A stretch of DNA of 32,196 nt from an uncultured Saprospiraceae bacterium (GCA_937951615.1 CALFBH010000090.1:1-32196); one strand, 5' to 3'; positions 15,323-22,930 are shown, counted from the stretch's first letter. Made by a program: numbers and translations. Notes: generated by a model not told the origin, from the sequence alone.

Positions 15323-16509
15323 ATCAAGTCTTCATAAAGCCTCTTTACCTGCCGCGCCTGTACTTCCTGTGCATAAAGACGCTTTGCATCATCGCTGATT
15401 TCTTGAGCATTGAATCGTTTAAGATCAGCTAATGATTCTAATAGTGTTTTTCGCAACTGAACTGCATTAGTTTCCGAACACAAACGACCATTGTCCAGAG
15501 TGACCTGCTCAGCAATACCGCCGATTTTAAATCCGACTACCGGAGTGCCACAACACAGCGATTCGATAACTGTATTGGGGAAGTTATCTTCAATAGAAGG
15601 AATGACAAAAACATCGGCAGCATTATATAAAGAAGCCATTTCTGTGGTATCTGCAATTTCTCCGACATATCGGTGCGGCGGTATCTTATCTGGCGGATTC
15701 CAAAAACGACCGGCGATAACCAGTAATAGTCCATTGACATCCAGGTCATCTATAGCTTCCAATAAAATATCCATTCCCTTGTGCTTGTCCGAAATGCAGT
15801 CGGCAACAAACAAAACAATAGTGCTGTCCTGTGGCAGATTCAGTTGTTCCCGTGCTGCGGTTTTATCAGATAAACAAAAAATATCTGTATCCACAGCATT
15901 CGGAATGACGTGAATTGGAGTATTGTGCATCAGTTCACTTCGCTTTGCTTTTTCTGACATCCATGTTGACGGTGTGATGAGGTTGAGGTGTTGCCCTTGA
16001 TACAACTTTTTTTTCTGTCTTGCCTGTCGGCGAATAACAGTTTCATAAGATGCAAAAGGAAAATTAGTTTCTAAAGGATAACCTCCTGTAAAAGCGGTAG
16101 AGTCGTGCATCGTCCAAACCAGCGGCTTGGTATTTTTTTTGAAAAAAGAAGGATAATCTAAAAAGTCAGTTGTCCAGTGCAAATGAATAAGGTCAGCTTC
16201 TTTGTATGAAGGATGTGTCGTAATATCAAAAGAGGAATCCAGAAAATCAAAGGCATAAAAGGGGGTAGAGTAAGGCAGCATACGCAATCGCTTTCGCGGG
16301 AAAATAGTACGCGCCATCAATTTTTTCTGCCACTTTATAAGAGGGTTTTTATAATGGTCAATATAATTATAAACCTCCGGAATGTCTTTATCTGTATTTA
16401 AAGTCAATAGTGCAGAATCGACTCCAATAGACCGCAATCCCTGATGCAGTCGCAAACAGGATTTTCCTGCACCACCTTGTAGTTTTGTACTGACCTGTAG
16501 GACTTTCAT
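15298..16509 (-). CDS. Glycosyltransferase family 4
   Basis: A 403-residue GT-B fold transferase. The N-terminal MKVLQVSTKLQGGAGKSCLRLHQGL carries the GGAG loop expected of GT4 enzymes. The C-terminal donor-binding region shows VIAGRFW, the E-x7-E motif EDNFPNTVIE (307-316) and GTPVVGFKIGGIAEQV. It should transfer a sugar from a nucleotide donor during surface polysaccharide assembly; donor and acceptor are unknown. The ATG start at 16509 is preceded by the TCAGGCT hairpin and a T-rich leader, with no Shine-Dalgarno. The C-terminus is unusual: after YEDLI the final NYELRMA comes from the ATTCGTAATT repeat read in reverse, so the natural end has been replaced or extended. It lies between another transferase gene and the nucleotide-sugar genes. 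Confidence 0.88.
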   Translation of the reverse strand: MKVLQVSTKLQGGAGKSCLRLHQGLRSIGVDSALLTLNTDKDIPEVYNYIDHYKNPLIKWQKKLMARTIFPRKRLRMLPYSTPFYAFDFLDSSFDITTHPSYKEADLIHLHWTTDFLDYPSFFKKNTKPLVWTMHDSTAFTGGYPLETNFPFASYETVIRRQARQKKKLYQGQHLNLITPSTWMSEKAKRSELMHNTPIHVIPNAVDTDIFCLSDKTAAREQLNLPQDSTIVLFVADCISDKHKGMDILLEAIDDLDVNGLLLVIAGRFWNPPDKIPPHRYVGEIADTTEMASLYNAADVFVIPSIEDNFPNTVIESLCCGTPVVGFKIGGIAEQVTLDNGRLCSETNAVQLRKTLLESLADLKRFNAQEISDDAKRLYAQEVQARQVKRLYEDLINYELRMA

Positions 16510-16523
16510 AGTAAAAAAGTAAA

Positions 16524-16540
16524 TCAGGCTTCCAGCCTGA
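16524..16540. repeat. TCAGGCT hairpin, copy 1
   Basis: TCAGGCTTCCAGCCTGA is a 7-bp stem with a 3-nt loop. Three more copies are at 22727, 25619 and 28181. This one sits 15 bases before the GT4 start and past the end of the upstream transferase gene. Confidence 0.75.
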
Positions 16541-16547
16541 CCGGTTC

Positions 16548-16606
16548 AAATTCCAAATTCCCAAAAAACAGGACAAAATCCTCATCACCTTTGGAATTTG
16601 GAATTT
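16548..16606. repeat. Inverted repeat AAATTCCAAATTCC past a transferase gene
   Basis: AAATTCCAAATTCC (16548-16561) and GGAATTTGGAATTT (16593-16606) are perfect 14-base inverted arms with a 31-base loop. The right arm ends 2 bases from the last codon of the gene at 16608. There is no T tract on either strand, so I do not call it a terminator. Confidence 0.65.
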
Positions 16607-16607
16607 T

Positions 16608-17525
16608 TCAATTTGGTGCTTTTCGTATAAATTCCTGAATTTTACGATACACCCGACGACTAAAAGAAGGATTGCCAATGCGACGATAAAAATCAGCCAT
16701 TGCCTGCCTGCCTTCCTCAGATATTTTCAGTGGAATCTCCTCAACTTTGATGTGTTCAGCCAGTTGAGGTATATGATAAACAGTGTTATAATCGCAATGT
16801 TCGCCCGTACCATCTATTCCGATATTTTGCACCAAAGAACGATGTGGATGGAGGCACAGCCCATCTTGCAAATATACGCTGGCATACCAGAAAATCGCCC
16901 AGGTATTCAGTGTGCCGTTTAGATTGCCTTGTAGGTGTTCCAGGAAATTATAACTGCCATTGATATTGAAATAATCTACTCCCTTTTGCTCTATTTTATC
17001 CAGCAATTTTTGAGCATCAGTATCGAAGAGCTGCCAGGCACGTTCCCAAGTGGCCCAGCCCCAACAGGTCGGATTATTATAAAAAAAGGTTTCTGGTAGA
17101 CTCGCCTGTATCGGAGCCAGATAAGCTGAAATATGCATCACCTGTTCCTCTTGCTGGTAAAAATGGAGTGCGGTATTCATATATTCCAGAAAGCCAGGCG
17201 AGGTCATAATATCATCTTCCAGAATAATCGCTTTTTTATGTTGGCTAATGACTTCCGAAACACCAGAAATAATAGACTTTGCGAGTCCCAAATTTTCCGA
17301 TTGTTCTATAATTTTCACCTGCCCACACCAGCTTTGCTGTCGGATGATTTTCCGAACTTCCGCAATGTTTTTTACGTCTTTTTCACTAGCATTTTCTCTT
17401 GCACCATCCGCATAAATGTACAACTTCGTAGCCGAAGCCAGTCGATTAGCCTGCAATGCATTCAGCGTTTTCAGCGCATGTGCTGGTCGATTATAAACAA
17501 AGAGTATGACAGGTGCGTTTGACAA
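16608..17525 (-). CDS. GT-A fold glycosyltransferase (polysaccharide type)
   Basis: A 305-residue transferase with a nucleotide-sugar-binding GT-A fold. APVILFVYNRPAHALKTLNAL opens it, LYIYADGAR (residues 35-43) is the donor strand, ENLGLAKSI and AIILEDDIMTSPGFLEYMN (99-116) hold the metal-binding acidic motif, and PTCWGWATWERAW (152-164) is a conserved acceptor-side motif. This matches a GT2/GNT-I-like family common in capsule and O-antigen loci. No ATG exists in frame: the start is a TTG at 17525, 12 bases after an in-frame stop. That position gives the short N-terminus typical of homologues, so I accept it. The word TTAATCACCAGCTACC abuts the TTG. The gap to the GT4 gene holds hairpins, so co-transcription is uncertain. 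Confidence 0.83.
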   Translation of the reverse strand: MSNAPVILFVYNRPAHALKTLNALQANRLASATKLYIYADGARENASEKDVKNIAEVRKIIRQQSWCGQVKIIEQSENLGLAKSIISGVSEVISQHKKAIILEDDIMTSPGFLEYMNTALHFYQQEEQVMHISAYLAPIQASLPETFFYNNPTCWGWATWERAWQLFDTDAQKLLDKIEQKGVDYFNINGSYNFLEHLQGNLNGTLNTWAIFWYASVYLQDGLCLHPHRSLVQNIGIDGTGEHCDYNTVYHIPQLAEHIKVEEIPLKISEEGRQAMADFYRRIGNPSFSRRVYRKIQEFIRKAPN

Positions 17526-17530
17526 GGTAG

Positions 17531-17602
17531 CTGGTGATTAAGTTTATTGAGTAATTATGTTGATTGAGTAATTCGTAATTAACTCATTCGTAATTCGTAA
17601 TT
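17531..17602. repeat. TTGAGTAATT and ATTCGTAATT words
   Basis: This is the divergent gap between the transferase (minus) and nitroreductase (plus) genes. It holds TTATTGAGTAATTATG, TTGATTGAGTAATTCGTAA and two more ATTCGTAATT copies. Confidence 0.65.
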
Positions 17603-17624
17603 GATTGTGTAATTTTACAAAAAC

Positions 17625-17671
17625 CATTCATCATTTTCATTTATCATTGGACATTTATCATTTATCATTGA
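17625..17671 (+). repeat. CATTTATCATT tandem words before the nitroreductase gene
   Basis: CATTCATCATTTTCATTTATCATTGGACATTTATCATTTATCATTG-like tandem copies of an 11-12 base unit end 6 bases before the ATG at 17677. They keep the frame open for 24 codons upstream without looking like real protein. Confidence 0.65.
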
Positions 17672-17676
17672 GAAAA

Positions 17677-18255
17677 ATGACGAGACAAATCAATCAAATT
17701 ATAAAAAATCGTCGGTCTATATTCCCTGCCATGTACAGTGGAGAACCTGTTTCTGACGAAATTATCGAGCAGCTACTGGAAAATGCAAATTGGGCACCGA
17801 CCCACCGCCATACCGAACCCTGGCGATTCAAAGTCTTTACCGGAAAGGCATTGGAACGACTGGGGGATTGTTTGGCAGATTTATACAAACAATATGCCCC
17901 AACAGAAAAATTTTCAAATAAAAAACACGAAAAAACAGCTCGAAAGCCCACACAATGCTCTCACGTCATCGCCATCTGTATGCAGCGCGACCCTGAAGAA
18001 AGTATACCGGAATGGGAAGAAATATCTGCCGTAGCCTGTGCCGTACAAAACATGTGGCTCACCACGCAAGCCTACGACCTCGGCGCATATTGGAGTTCGC
18101 CAGGTACGATAGAGAAAGAGGAAATGCGTAGCTTTCTCAATCTCAAAGAAGGCGAAAGATGCCTCGGTTTTTTCTATATCGGGCATTATGTGGGAGAGGG
18201 CGTTTCTGCTAGGCGTGAGGGCATTGAGGAGAAGGTGGTTTGGGTGCGGGAGTAG
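17677..18255 (+). CDS. Nitroreductase family FMN oxidoreductase
   Basis: A 192-residue flavoprotein of the compact nitroreductase group (YdjA/RutE-like size). RRSIFPAMYSGEPVSDEIIEQLLENANWAPTHRHTEPWRFKVFTG contains the FMN phosphate-binding R-R-S and the conserved N-W-A-P-T/P-W-R-F segment. AVACAVQNMWLTTQAYDLGAYWSS is the second cofactor-contact helix, and LGFFYIGHYVG closes the fold. It should reduce nitro or quinone compounds, or similar acceptors, with NAD(P)H. I chose the ATG at 17677 since the 24 codons upstream (frame open to 17605) are translated CATTTATCATT repeat. The last 65 bases use G-ending codons heavily, unlike the rest of the gene. A strong terminator lies at 18348. It is monocistronic. 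Confidence 0.88.
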   Translation: MTRQINQIIKNRRSIFPAMYSGEPVSDEIIEQLLENANWAPTHRHTEPWRFKVFTGKALERLGDCLADLYKQYAPTEKFSNKKHEKTARKPTQCSHVIAICMQRDPEESIPEWEEISAVACAVQNMWLTTQAYDLGAYWSSPGTIEKEEMRSFLNLKEGERCLGFFYIGHYVGEGVSARREGIEEKVVWVRE

Positions 18256-18347
18256 GGTGAAATTCCAACAACAAATTCAAAAATAAAATACGGGGAGACT
18301 TCCTTCAGGATTGAGGCGAGGGTGAGCAAATTCCAAATTCCAATTGT

Positions 18348-18385
18348 AAAAAAAAGGTATGAGTCTTGATTCATACCTTTTTTTT
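18348..18385. terminator. Strong bidirectional-type terminator
   Basis: AAAAAAAAGGTATGA (18348-18362) and TCATACCTTTTTTTT (18371-18385) form a 15-bp stem around an 8-nt loop. It is followed by TATTTA on the plus strand. It ends the nitroreductase transcript and isolates the NTPase unit downstream. A second, weaker copy of the palindrome (GGTATGAGTTTGAATTCATA) lies at 18401-18420. Confidence 0.85.
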
Positions 18386-18396
18386 ATTTACTTTTG
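18366..18396 (+). promoter_or_regulatory. Promoter of the NTPase-pair operon
   Basis: TTG (18366-18368), a 20-nt spacer and TACTTTTG (18389-18396) match the Bacteroidota promoter TTG-N19-21-TAnnTTTG. The -33 element sits in the loop of the terminator hairpin. Transcription would start near 18403, giving a leader of about 37 nt that includes the second hairpin. Confidence 0.6.
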
Positions 18397-18439
18397 CTGT
18401 GGTATGAGTTTGAATTCATAAGAACCGAAAATCATAAGT

Positions 18440-19606
18440 ATGCAAAACATAGTAGGCTCTCCTGTTTCGAGAGAAAATTTTAAAAATCGCCAGGTCAATC
18501 TTCAAAAAGCATTGCGTTATCTGAAAAATGGGAACAGCTTTTTGATTTTGGGCATCAGAAGAACAGGGAAAAGCTCCTTTCTTCAGCAAACTGCTTATTT
18601 GCTTGGACAGGAAAACAAGCAAAACATTTGTATCGAACTCAATTGTCAGGGTTTCAATAGTATGCTGGACTTTTATAAAAACTTGTATGACGAGATGCCC
18701 AAGTCTATGCAGACAAAATTCAAGAAGTTCTTGGGAGACAGTATGCAATTGCCCAAAAAGCTGATAGATGCTTTTACGGATGTAGTCAGTTCCGCAGGAT
18801 TTGGTGGGGCGAATATAGAGCTTAGAGATAAGTTGATCAATTATAGCAAACCATTTGAGCAACTGATTACAACTTTTTTTAAAGAAGAAAAGCAAGTGTA
18901 TTTATTTTTGGATGAATTGCCTTTTTTCTTTGAAAATATTCATCAGAGTACCAATAACATTCAGGAGATTACGCAGGTTTTAACCCAACTCAGAGGCTGG
19001 CGCGATGCAGGATTACCAATGGGCATAACCGGCTCTTTAAATTTACATCAGCAATTAGAACATCTTGGCATCAGTAGAAAATTGCTGGCTGGACTTAATA
19101 CCATTGAGCTGAATCCATTTACCCATGAGGAAAGTAGATCTTTTATTGCTGAACTGGCAAAAGCAGATAGTCTTGACTGGTGGACACCTGAAATCACGGA
19201 AAAATTATTATCACTTCTGCCTGATTATATTCCTTACTTTTTGCAATACACCTATAATGAATTGGTTGTACACGAATGTAAGACACCCGAAGCCGTAGAA
19301 GAAGTTTATCATAATCAAATTACGACAGGGTTGTTCAAAGATTTTACCTATCAGTTTGATGAACGCTTACGAGTGTATAGCGAAGAAGAGTTAGCTGCTG
19401 CTATGGCAATATTGGATGTCATTGCGCTGGATGAAGATATTAAATTGAGTGAAATTCAGACAAAGGCTGGAAAGGTTTTTAATTATGAAGTGCTGGTCAG
19501 GTTAATAGATTATGAGTTCATCAAACTCTCTGGAAAACAAGAATACAGTTACAGTTTGCAAATCATCAAAAACTGGTGGATAACTAAAAGAGGCTTAAAA
19601 GAATAG
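18440..19606 (+). CDS. AAA/STAND-like P-loop ATPase, first gene of the NTPase pair
   Basis: A 388-residue cytosolic P-loop ATPase of the archaeal-ATPase-like group. VGSPVSRENFKNRQ (5-18) is the family's N-terminal box. Walker A is GIRRTGKSS (38-46), Walker B is VYLFLDELP (153-161, D158 and E159), and ITGSLNL (196-202) is the sensor strand. About residues 210-290 form a helical lid, and the C-terminal 100 residues (YSEEELAAAMAILDVIALDEDIKLSEIQTKAGKVF) look like a winged helix. No transmembrane segment, nuclease or protease motif is visible. Relatives are found as orphan ATPases of unknown role. It is followed after 1 nt by a second, larger NTPase, implying a shared complex. The promoter at 18366-18396 and terminator at 18348 make it the first gene of its own operon. 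Function unknown. Confidence 0.85.
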   Translation: MQNIVGSPVSRENFKNRQVNLQKALRYLKNGNSFLILGIRRTGKSSFLQQTAYLLGQENKQNICIELNCQGFNSMLDFYKNLYDEMPKSMQTKFKKFLGDSMQLPKKLIDAFTDVVSSAGFGGANIELRDKLINYSKPFEQLITTFFKEEKQVYLFLDELPFFFENIHQSTNNIQEITQVLTQLRGWRDAGLPMGITGSLNLHQQLEHLGISRKLLAGLNTIELNPFTHEESRSFIAELAKADSLDWWTPEITEKLLSLLPDYIPYFLQYTYNELVVHECKTPEAVEEVYHNQITTGLFKDFTYQFDERLRVYSEEELAAAMAILDVIALDEDIKLSEIQTKAGKVFNYEVLVRLIDYEFIKLSGKQEYSYSLQIIKNWWITKRGLKE

Positions 19607-19607
19607 T

Positions 19608-22214
19608 ATGAATTATATCGCCAAATTTAATCCATACAGTATGGATGACGAGACTATCCTTGCCGTAGCAACGGGTAGGAAACGCTTGCTAAGTCAGGTG
19701 CTAAAGACACTGAACGGTAATCTGAAATCATCTTCGATTGCCCAGCATTTATTAATTCGAGGACCAAGAGGAATGGGCAAATCTTTCTTTTTGAAATACC
19801 TGCAAATTAATTTCAAACGAAAAAAGGAATTTAAAAATGCTGAACTCATCCTGCTGCCCGAAGAACAAAATAACATCAATTCTCCTTCTGATTTGATTAA
19901 ATTGATTTTAAATGACCTGAATGGTGAATCGGCAGAAGAAACCACCACATTATGGGAAGAACCAGAAGAAGTCTGGCAGATTGAATTAAACAAATTACGA
20001 GCATACATTAAGCAAAAAGCAGCTTCGGGAGATTATGCACTCGTAGTGGTATTGGAAAATCTGGATGAGTTTTTAAGGAATATTCAACACGATAAAAAAA
20101 CATCCAAAGTCTATGAATCCCGTTTCCGACACCTGCTGGAAAATATAAAACACCTGACCATCATCGGCGCAACGCCAAGCATTGATGCGGACAGTATTGA
20201 TGGCAATTATAATAACCGCCTTTTTCATGCTTTCAAGAAATGTAACCTGACCCGATGGGGAGAAGAAGAATACTTCGATTATTTCGAGCGACGGAAAAAA
20301 ACTTTGGAAAAGGAATCGGGTATTGCCTTCACCTTAGAACAGTCCATATTGATGCGGGCAAAACTCAAAGCCCTGAGCCTCTATACCGGCGGCAGCCCAC
20401 GCATGGCGGTGGTACTCACCAATTTGCTCCTAAAAGAAGACGTCATCTCTACAGCAAATACCTTATTGGGACTAATCGATGACCTGACGCCTTATTATCA
20501 GGATTTGACCAAAAGCATCCCACCTAAAAGTAAAATCATCTTTGACACGCTGATTCGAAAAGGGGAAAATCTATCGCAAAGCGAAGTCGCAAAAATCGTA
20601 GGTGCGACACAGGGCAAAATTGCTAAAGCCTTTCAATGGCTAAAGGACAATGGCTATATAACGGGCAAAAAACGTTCAGACAGTCCCGCTTTTTCTTATA
20701 AGGTGATAGATAGAATTCATGTCCTGTATTATCAGCTTCGGGAAATTCATCATAATCAAAATATGACGCCGATTTGGTTGCTGTCGGATTTTCTAGTCAT
20801 TTTTTATCGGGAACATGAATTGCGGAAACATGCACATCAATCATTGCTGGAACAGCCTAGTAGAAATGCGAATGACTTGGCACGAGTGTATTTGATGTCA
20901 GCAGGTTTTCTTAATAAAGATGATGTGCCTGAATGGGAGACTACGGAGGAATGGCTCAAGGCGATTGAGAATATTCCGGAGGAGAATGAGCGGATTAATG
21001 AGTTGTTGGGGGAGATTGAGGGGTATTCAAAACGTGAGAATGAGGAGGAGTTTTTTGAGGAGTTTAAGGGGAAGGTGGAGGAGTTGTTTTTGCTTTTTGA
21101 TGGGATTGAGAATCAGAAAATTTTATCTAAATACTTGCAAGACGGGGAGGACTTGATTCCTGTTTTCTCATTTGAAAGTAAAGATATTTGCCAATCATGT
21201 GTTTTTTTCTTGAAGAATTTACTTCCATTTAGGCTAAAGGAAGGAGATAGTGCTAAAATTGCTAGGACGGAGGGGAATGTTGGTTTATTCTTATATGGTT
21301 TAGAAAGATATGAGGAGGCTATAGAATATCATAAAAAAGCCATTAGTTTGATAAAAGGGAAACAACGTAAAATGGAGGCGGGAAATTTGATGGCTATTGG
21401 TGTTAATTTAGAAGGACTTAAAAGCTACAAGTTAGCTGTCGAGCACCATCAAAAAGTTCTCGAATTAGATGCATTCAGTGAAGTCAAATTGAAATCTTTG
21501 AATTTAGAGTACCTAGGATATAATTTGACAAAATTAAAACGGCATGAGGAAGCTATGGGTTATTATAAGCAAGCACTTAAATTAAGAGAGGAAGAAACGA
21601 ATGTTTTAGAACAGGCTCGAAATTTATTGTGTATTGGTCTTAATTTAAAAGGGTTAAGACAATATAAAAAGGCTGTTGAGTTTCACCAAAAATCTTTAAA
21701 CTTATTGAATAAGAAAAATAGAGATACTAAAATAGAGAATAATAACTATGCAGAAATAATTAGTAACTACATTGTCCTTAATCAATGGGGTGAAGTAGAT
21801 AAGCTATTACCCAATAGTCCTGTATCAAATGGAATAGTTTTTGGTAAAATTGCAGAGGGCGTCAAAATTATTGAAGAAAATGAAGGGATTGCAAAAGCTT
21901 TTGAAACTGGTAATCATTTATTACGTGCATTAAAAGAAAAGTATAATGAAAAAAATATTGAAACTATTTCGCGGATATTGTTTGCAACTTGGTTGGGTAT
22001 TTTTAAAGTTTCGCCATCTCTTCTCAAAGATTTGGTTGAAGAATTCTTAGTTCTTTATCCTAGAAAGAAAGATGAATTATATTTTAATTTAATGTTGCAT
22101 ATAATAAGCTACTTAGAACCTAATAAATATCCGGGCTACCTCGAAAAACTGAACCCTGACGAAGCAATAGCTATACAGGATTTTGTCAAAGAATTAAATC
22201 TATTAAATCAATGA
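19608..22214 (+). CDS. STAND-like NTPase with winged helix and TPR repeats
   Basis: An 868-residue protein. Residues 1-300 form a P-loop NTPase: Walker A GPRGMGKS (52-59), Walker B ALVVVLENLDEF (144-155, D153 and E154), sensor IIGATPS (185-191) and the lid motif GGSPRM (261-266), close to the GxP motif of STAND/Orc-type ATPases. Residues about 305-365 are a MarR-like winged helix (SQSEVAKIVGATQGKIAKAFQWLKDNGYITG). Residues 440-500 are Glu-rich. Four TPR-like units follow (about 553-583, 592-620, 632-660, 673-700). Residues 740-868 are helical and unrecognised. The layout, NTPase then repeats, matches signal-sensing STAND proteins, but no effector domain is fused. Base composition shifts sharply after residue 440. 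Its start is 1 nt after the first ATPase and its stop overlaps the DinB start. Confidence 0.82.
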   Translation: MNYIAKFNPYSMDDETILAVATGRKRLLSQVLKTLNGNLKSSSIAQHLLIRGPRGMGKSFFLKYLQINFKRKKEFKNAELILLPEEQNNINSPSDLIKLILNDLNGESAEETTTLWEEPEEVWQIELNKLRAYIKQKAASGDYALVVVLENLDEFLRNIQHDKKTSKVYESRFRHLLENIKHLTIIGATPSIDADSIDGNYNNRLFHAFKKCNLTRWGEEEYFDYFERRKKTLEKESGIAFTLEQSILMRAKLKALSLYTGGSPRMAVVLTNLLLKEDVISTANTLLGLIDDLTPYYQDLTKSIPPKSKIIFDTLIRKGENLSQSEVAKIVGATQGKIAKAFQWLKDNGYITGKKRSDSPAFSYKVIDRIHVLYYQLREIHHNQNMTPIWLLSDFLVIFYREHELRKHAHQSLLEQPSRNANDLARVYLMSAGFLNKDDVPEWETTEEWLKAIENIPEENERINELLGEIEGYSKRENEEEFFEEFKGKVEELFLLFDGIENQKILSKYLQDGEDLIPVFSFESKDICQSCVFFLKNLLPFRLKEGDSAKIARTEGNVGLFLYGLERYEEAIEYHKKAISLIKGKQRKMEAGNLMAIGVNLEGLKSYKLAVEHHQKVLELDAFSEVKLKSLNLEYLGYNLTKLKRHEEAMGYYKQALKLREEETNVLEQARNLLCIGLNLKGLRQYKKAVEFHQKSLNLLNKKNRDTKIENNNYAEIISNYIVLNQWGEVDKLLPNSPVSNGIVFGKIAEGVKIIEENEGIAKAFETGNHLLRALKEKYNEKNIETISRILFATWLGIFKVSPSLLKDLVEEFLVLYPRKKDELYFNLMLHIISYLEPNKYPGYLEKLNPDEAIAIQDFVKELNLLNQ

Positions 22215-22720
22215 CCACAAAACAAACCATCCAACAACTCGCCCAAAACAAAGCCATCTTCCAAGCATATTTTGAAAACACCACAAAAGAAGAATACCAA
22301 TGGCGACCAGCCCCAGAAAAATGGAATCTACTAGACATCCTCTGCCATCTATACGATGAAGAACGAGAAGACTTTCGCACCCGTGTCGGGCATGTCTTGA
22401 AAACGCCAGATGTGGCACCGCCACCCATCGACCCAGAAGGCTGGGTGACGTCGCGTGATTATCAGTCGGCTGATTTTGAAGAAAAATTAAAGGCATTTCT
22501 AAAAGAAAGAGAAGAATCTATTGTCTGGCTGAATGGACTGGACAACCCAAATTGGGAAAACACCTATCAGCATCCCGAATATGGACTAATGTCTGCTCGC
22601 ATGTTTTTGGATTGCTGGCTGGCGCATGATTATTTGCATTTGCGACAGATACAAAATCTGAAATATGCTTACCTGAAAGCGCATAGCAACGAGAATTTGA
22701 AATATGCTGGAAATTGGTAA
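22211..22720 (+). CDS. DinB-fold protein, third gene of the NTPase unit
   Basis: A 169-residue four-helix-bundle protein of the DinB/YfiT superfamily. The metal triad is visible: H46 in LLDILCHLYDEER, and H139 with H143 in CWLAHDYLHLRQI. Relatives include metal-dependent thiol transferases and many proteins of unknown role; this one's reaction cannot be read. ATGA overlaps the stop of the TPR-NTPase (22211-22214), so translation is coupled and the product is probably needed with the ATPases. The first half of the gene uses A- and C-ending codons heavily (for example ACCACAAAACAAACCATCC), unlike the second half. The TCAGGCT hairpin word begins directly after the stop codon. A second DinB-fold protein is encoded at 30811. 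Confidence 0.85.
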   Translation: MTTKQTIQQLAQNKAIFQAYFENTTKEEYQWRPAPEKWNLLDILCHLYDEEREDFRTRVGHVLKTPDVAPPPIDPEGWVTSRDYQSADFEEKLKAFLKEREESIVWLNGLDNPNWENTYQHPEYGLMSARMFLDCWLAHDYLHLRQIQNLKYAYLKAHSNENLKYAGNW

Positions 22721-22930
22721 AGTACTTCAGGCTTCCAGCCTGACCGTAACTCAAATAAAACGGAATATCGAATATCGAACAAGGAATATCGAATAACGAA
22801 GTGTCAATGACTCAACCCGCAACTCGTCAAACCCGCAACTTAAATAAGCCGGAATATCGAATAACGAAGTAGTATAGCCAACCCACAACCCGCCAACCCA
22901 CAACTCAAAAACCCGCAACTCGCAACTCAA
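22721..22930 (+). repeat. Repeat block upstream of the TonB receptor gene
   Basis: In order: AGTACTTCAGGCTTCCAGCC (hairpin word, 22727-22743), GGAATATCGAATATCG and GGAATATCGAATAACGAAG words, and several CCCGCAACTCAAAAACCCG words. The same words recur in reverse order and opposite orientation at 25388-25642, after the receptor gene. The remaining 100 bases to the receptor start hold its promoter; I see no gene in the 308-base gap. Confidence 0.75.

Noticed and set aside
8722-17525. A single polysaccharide biosynthesis operon
   Set aside because: It is interrupted by plus-strand ALDH7 and response-regulator genes and by repeat-filled gaps; only galE with the UDP-HexNAc dehydrogenase is clearly co-transcribed.
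18440-22214. Assignment of the NTPase pair to a named defence system such as Avs
   Set aside because: Avs proteins carry a fused N-terminal effector, which is absent here, and the two-ATPase layout does not match.
22721-22930. CRISPR-like array before the TonB receptor gene
   Set aside because: Words are short, unequal in spacing and imperfect, and no cas gene is present.
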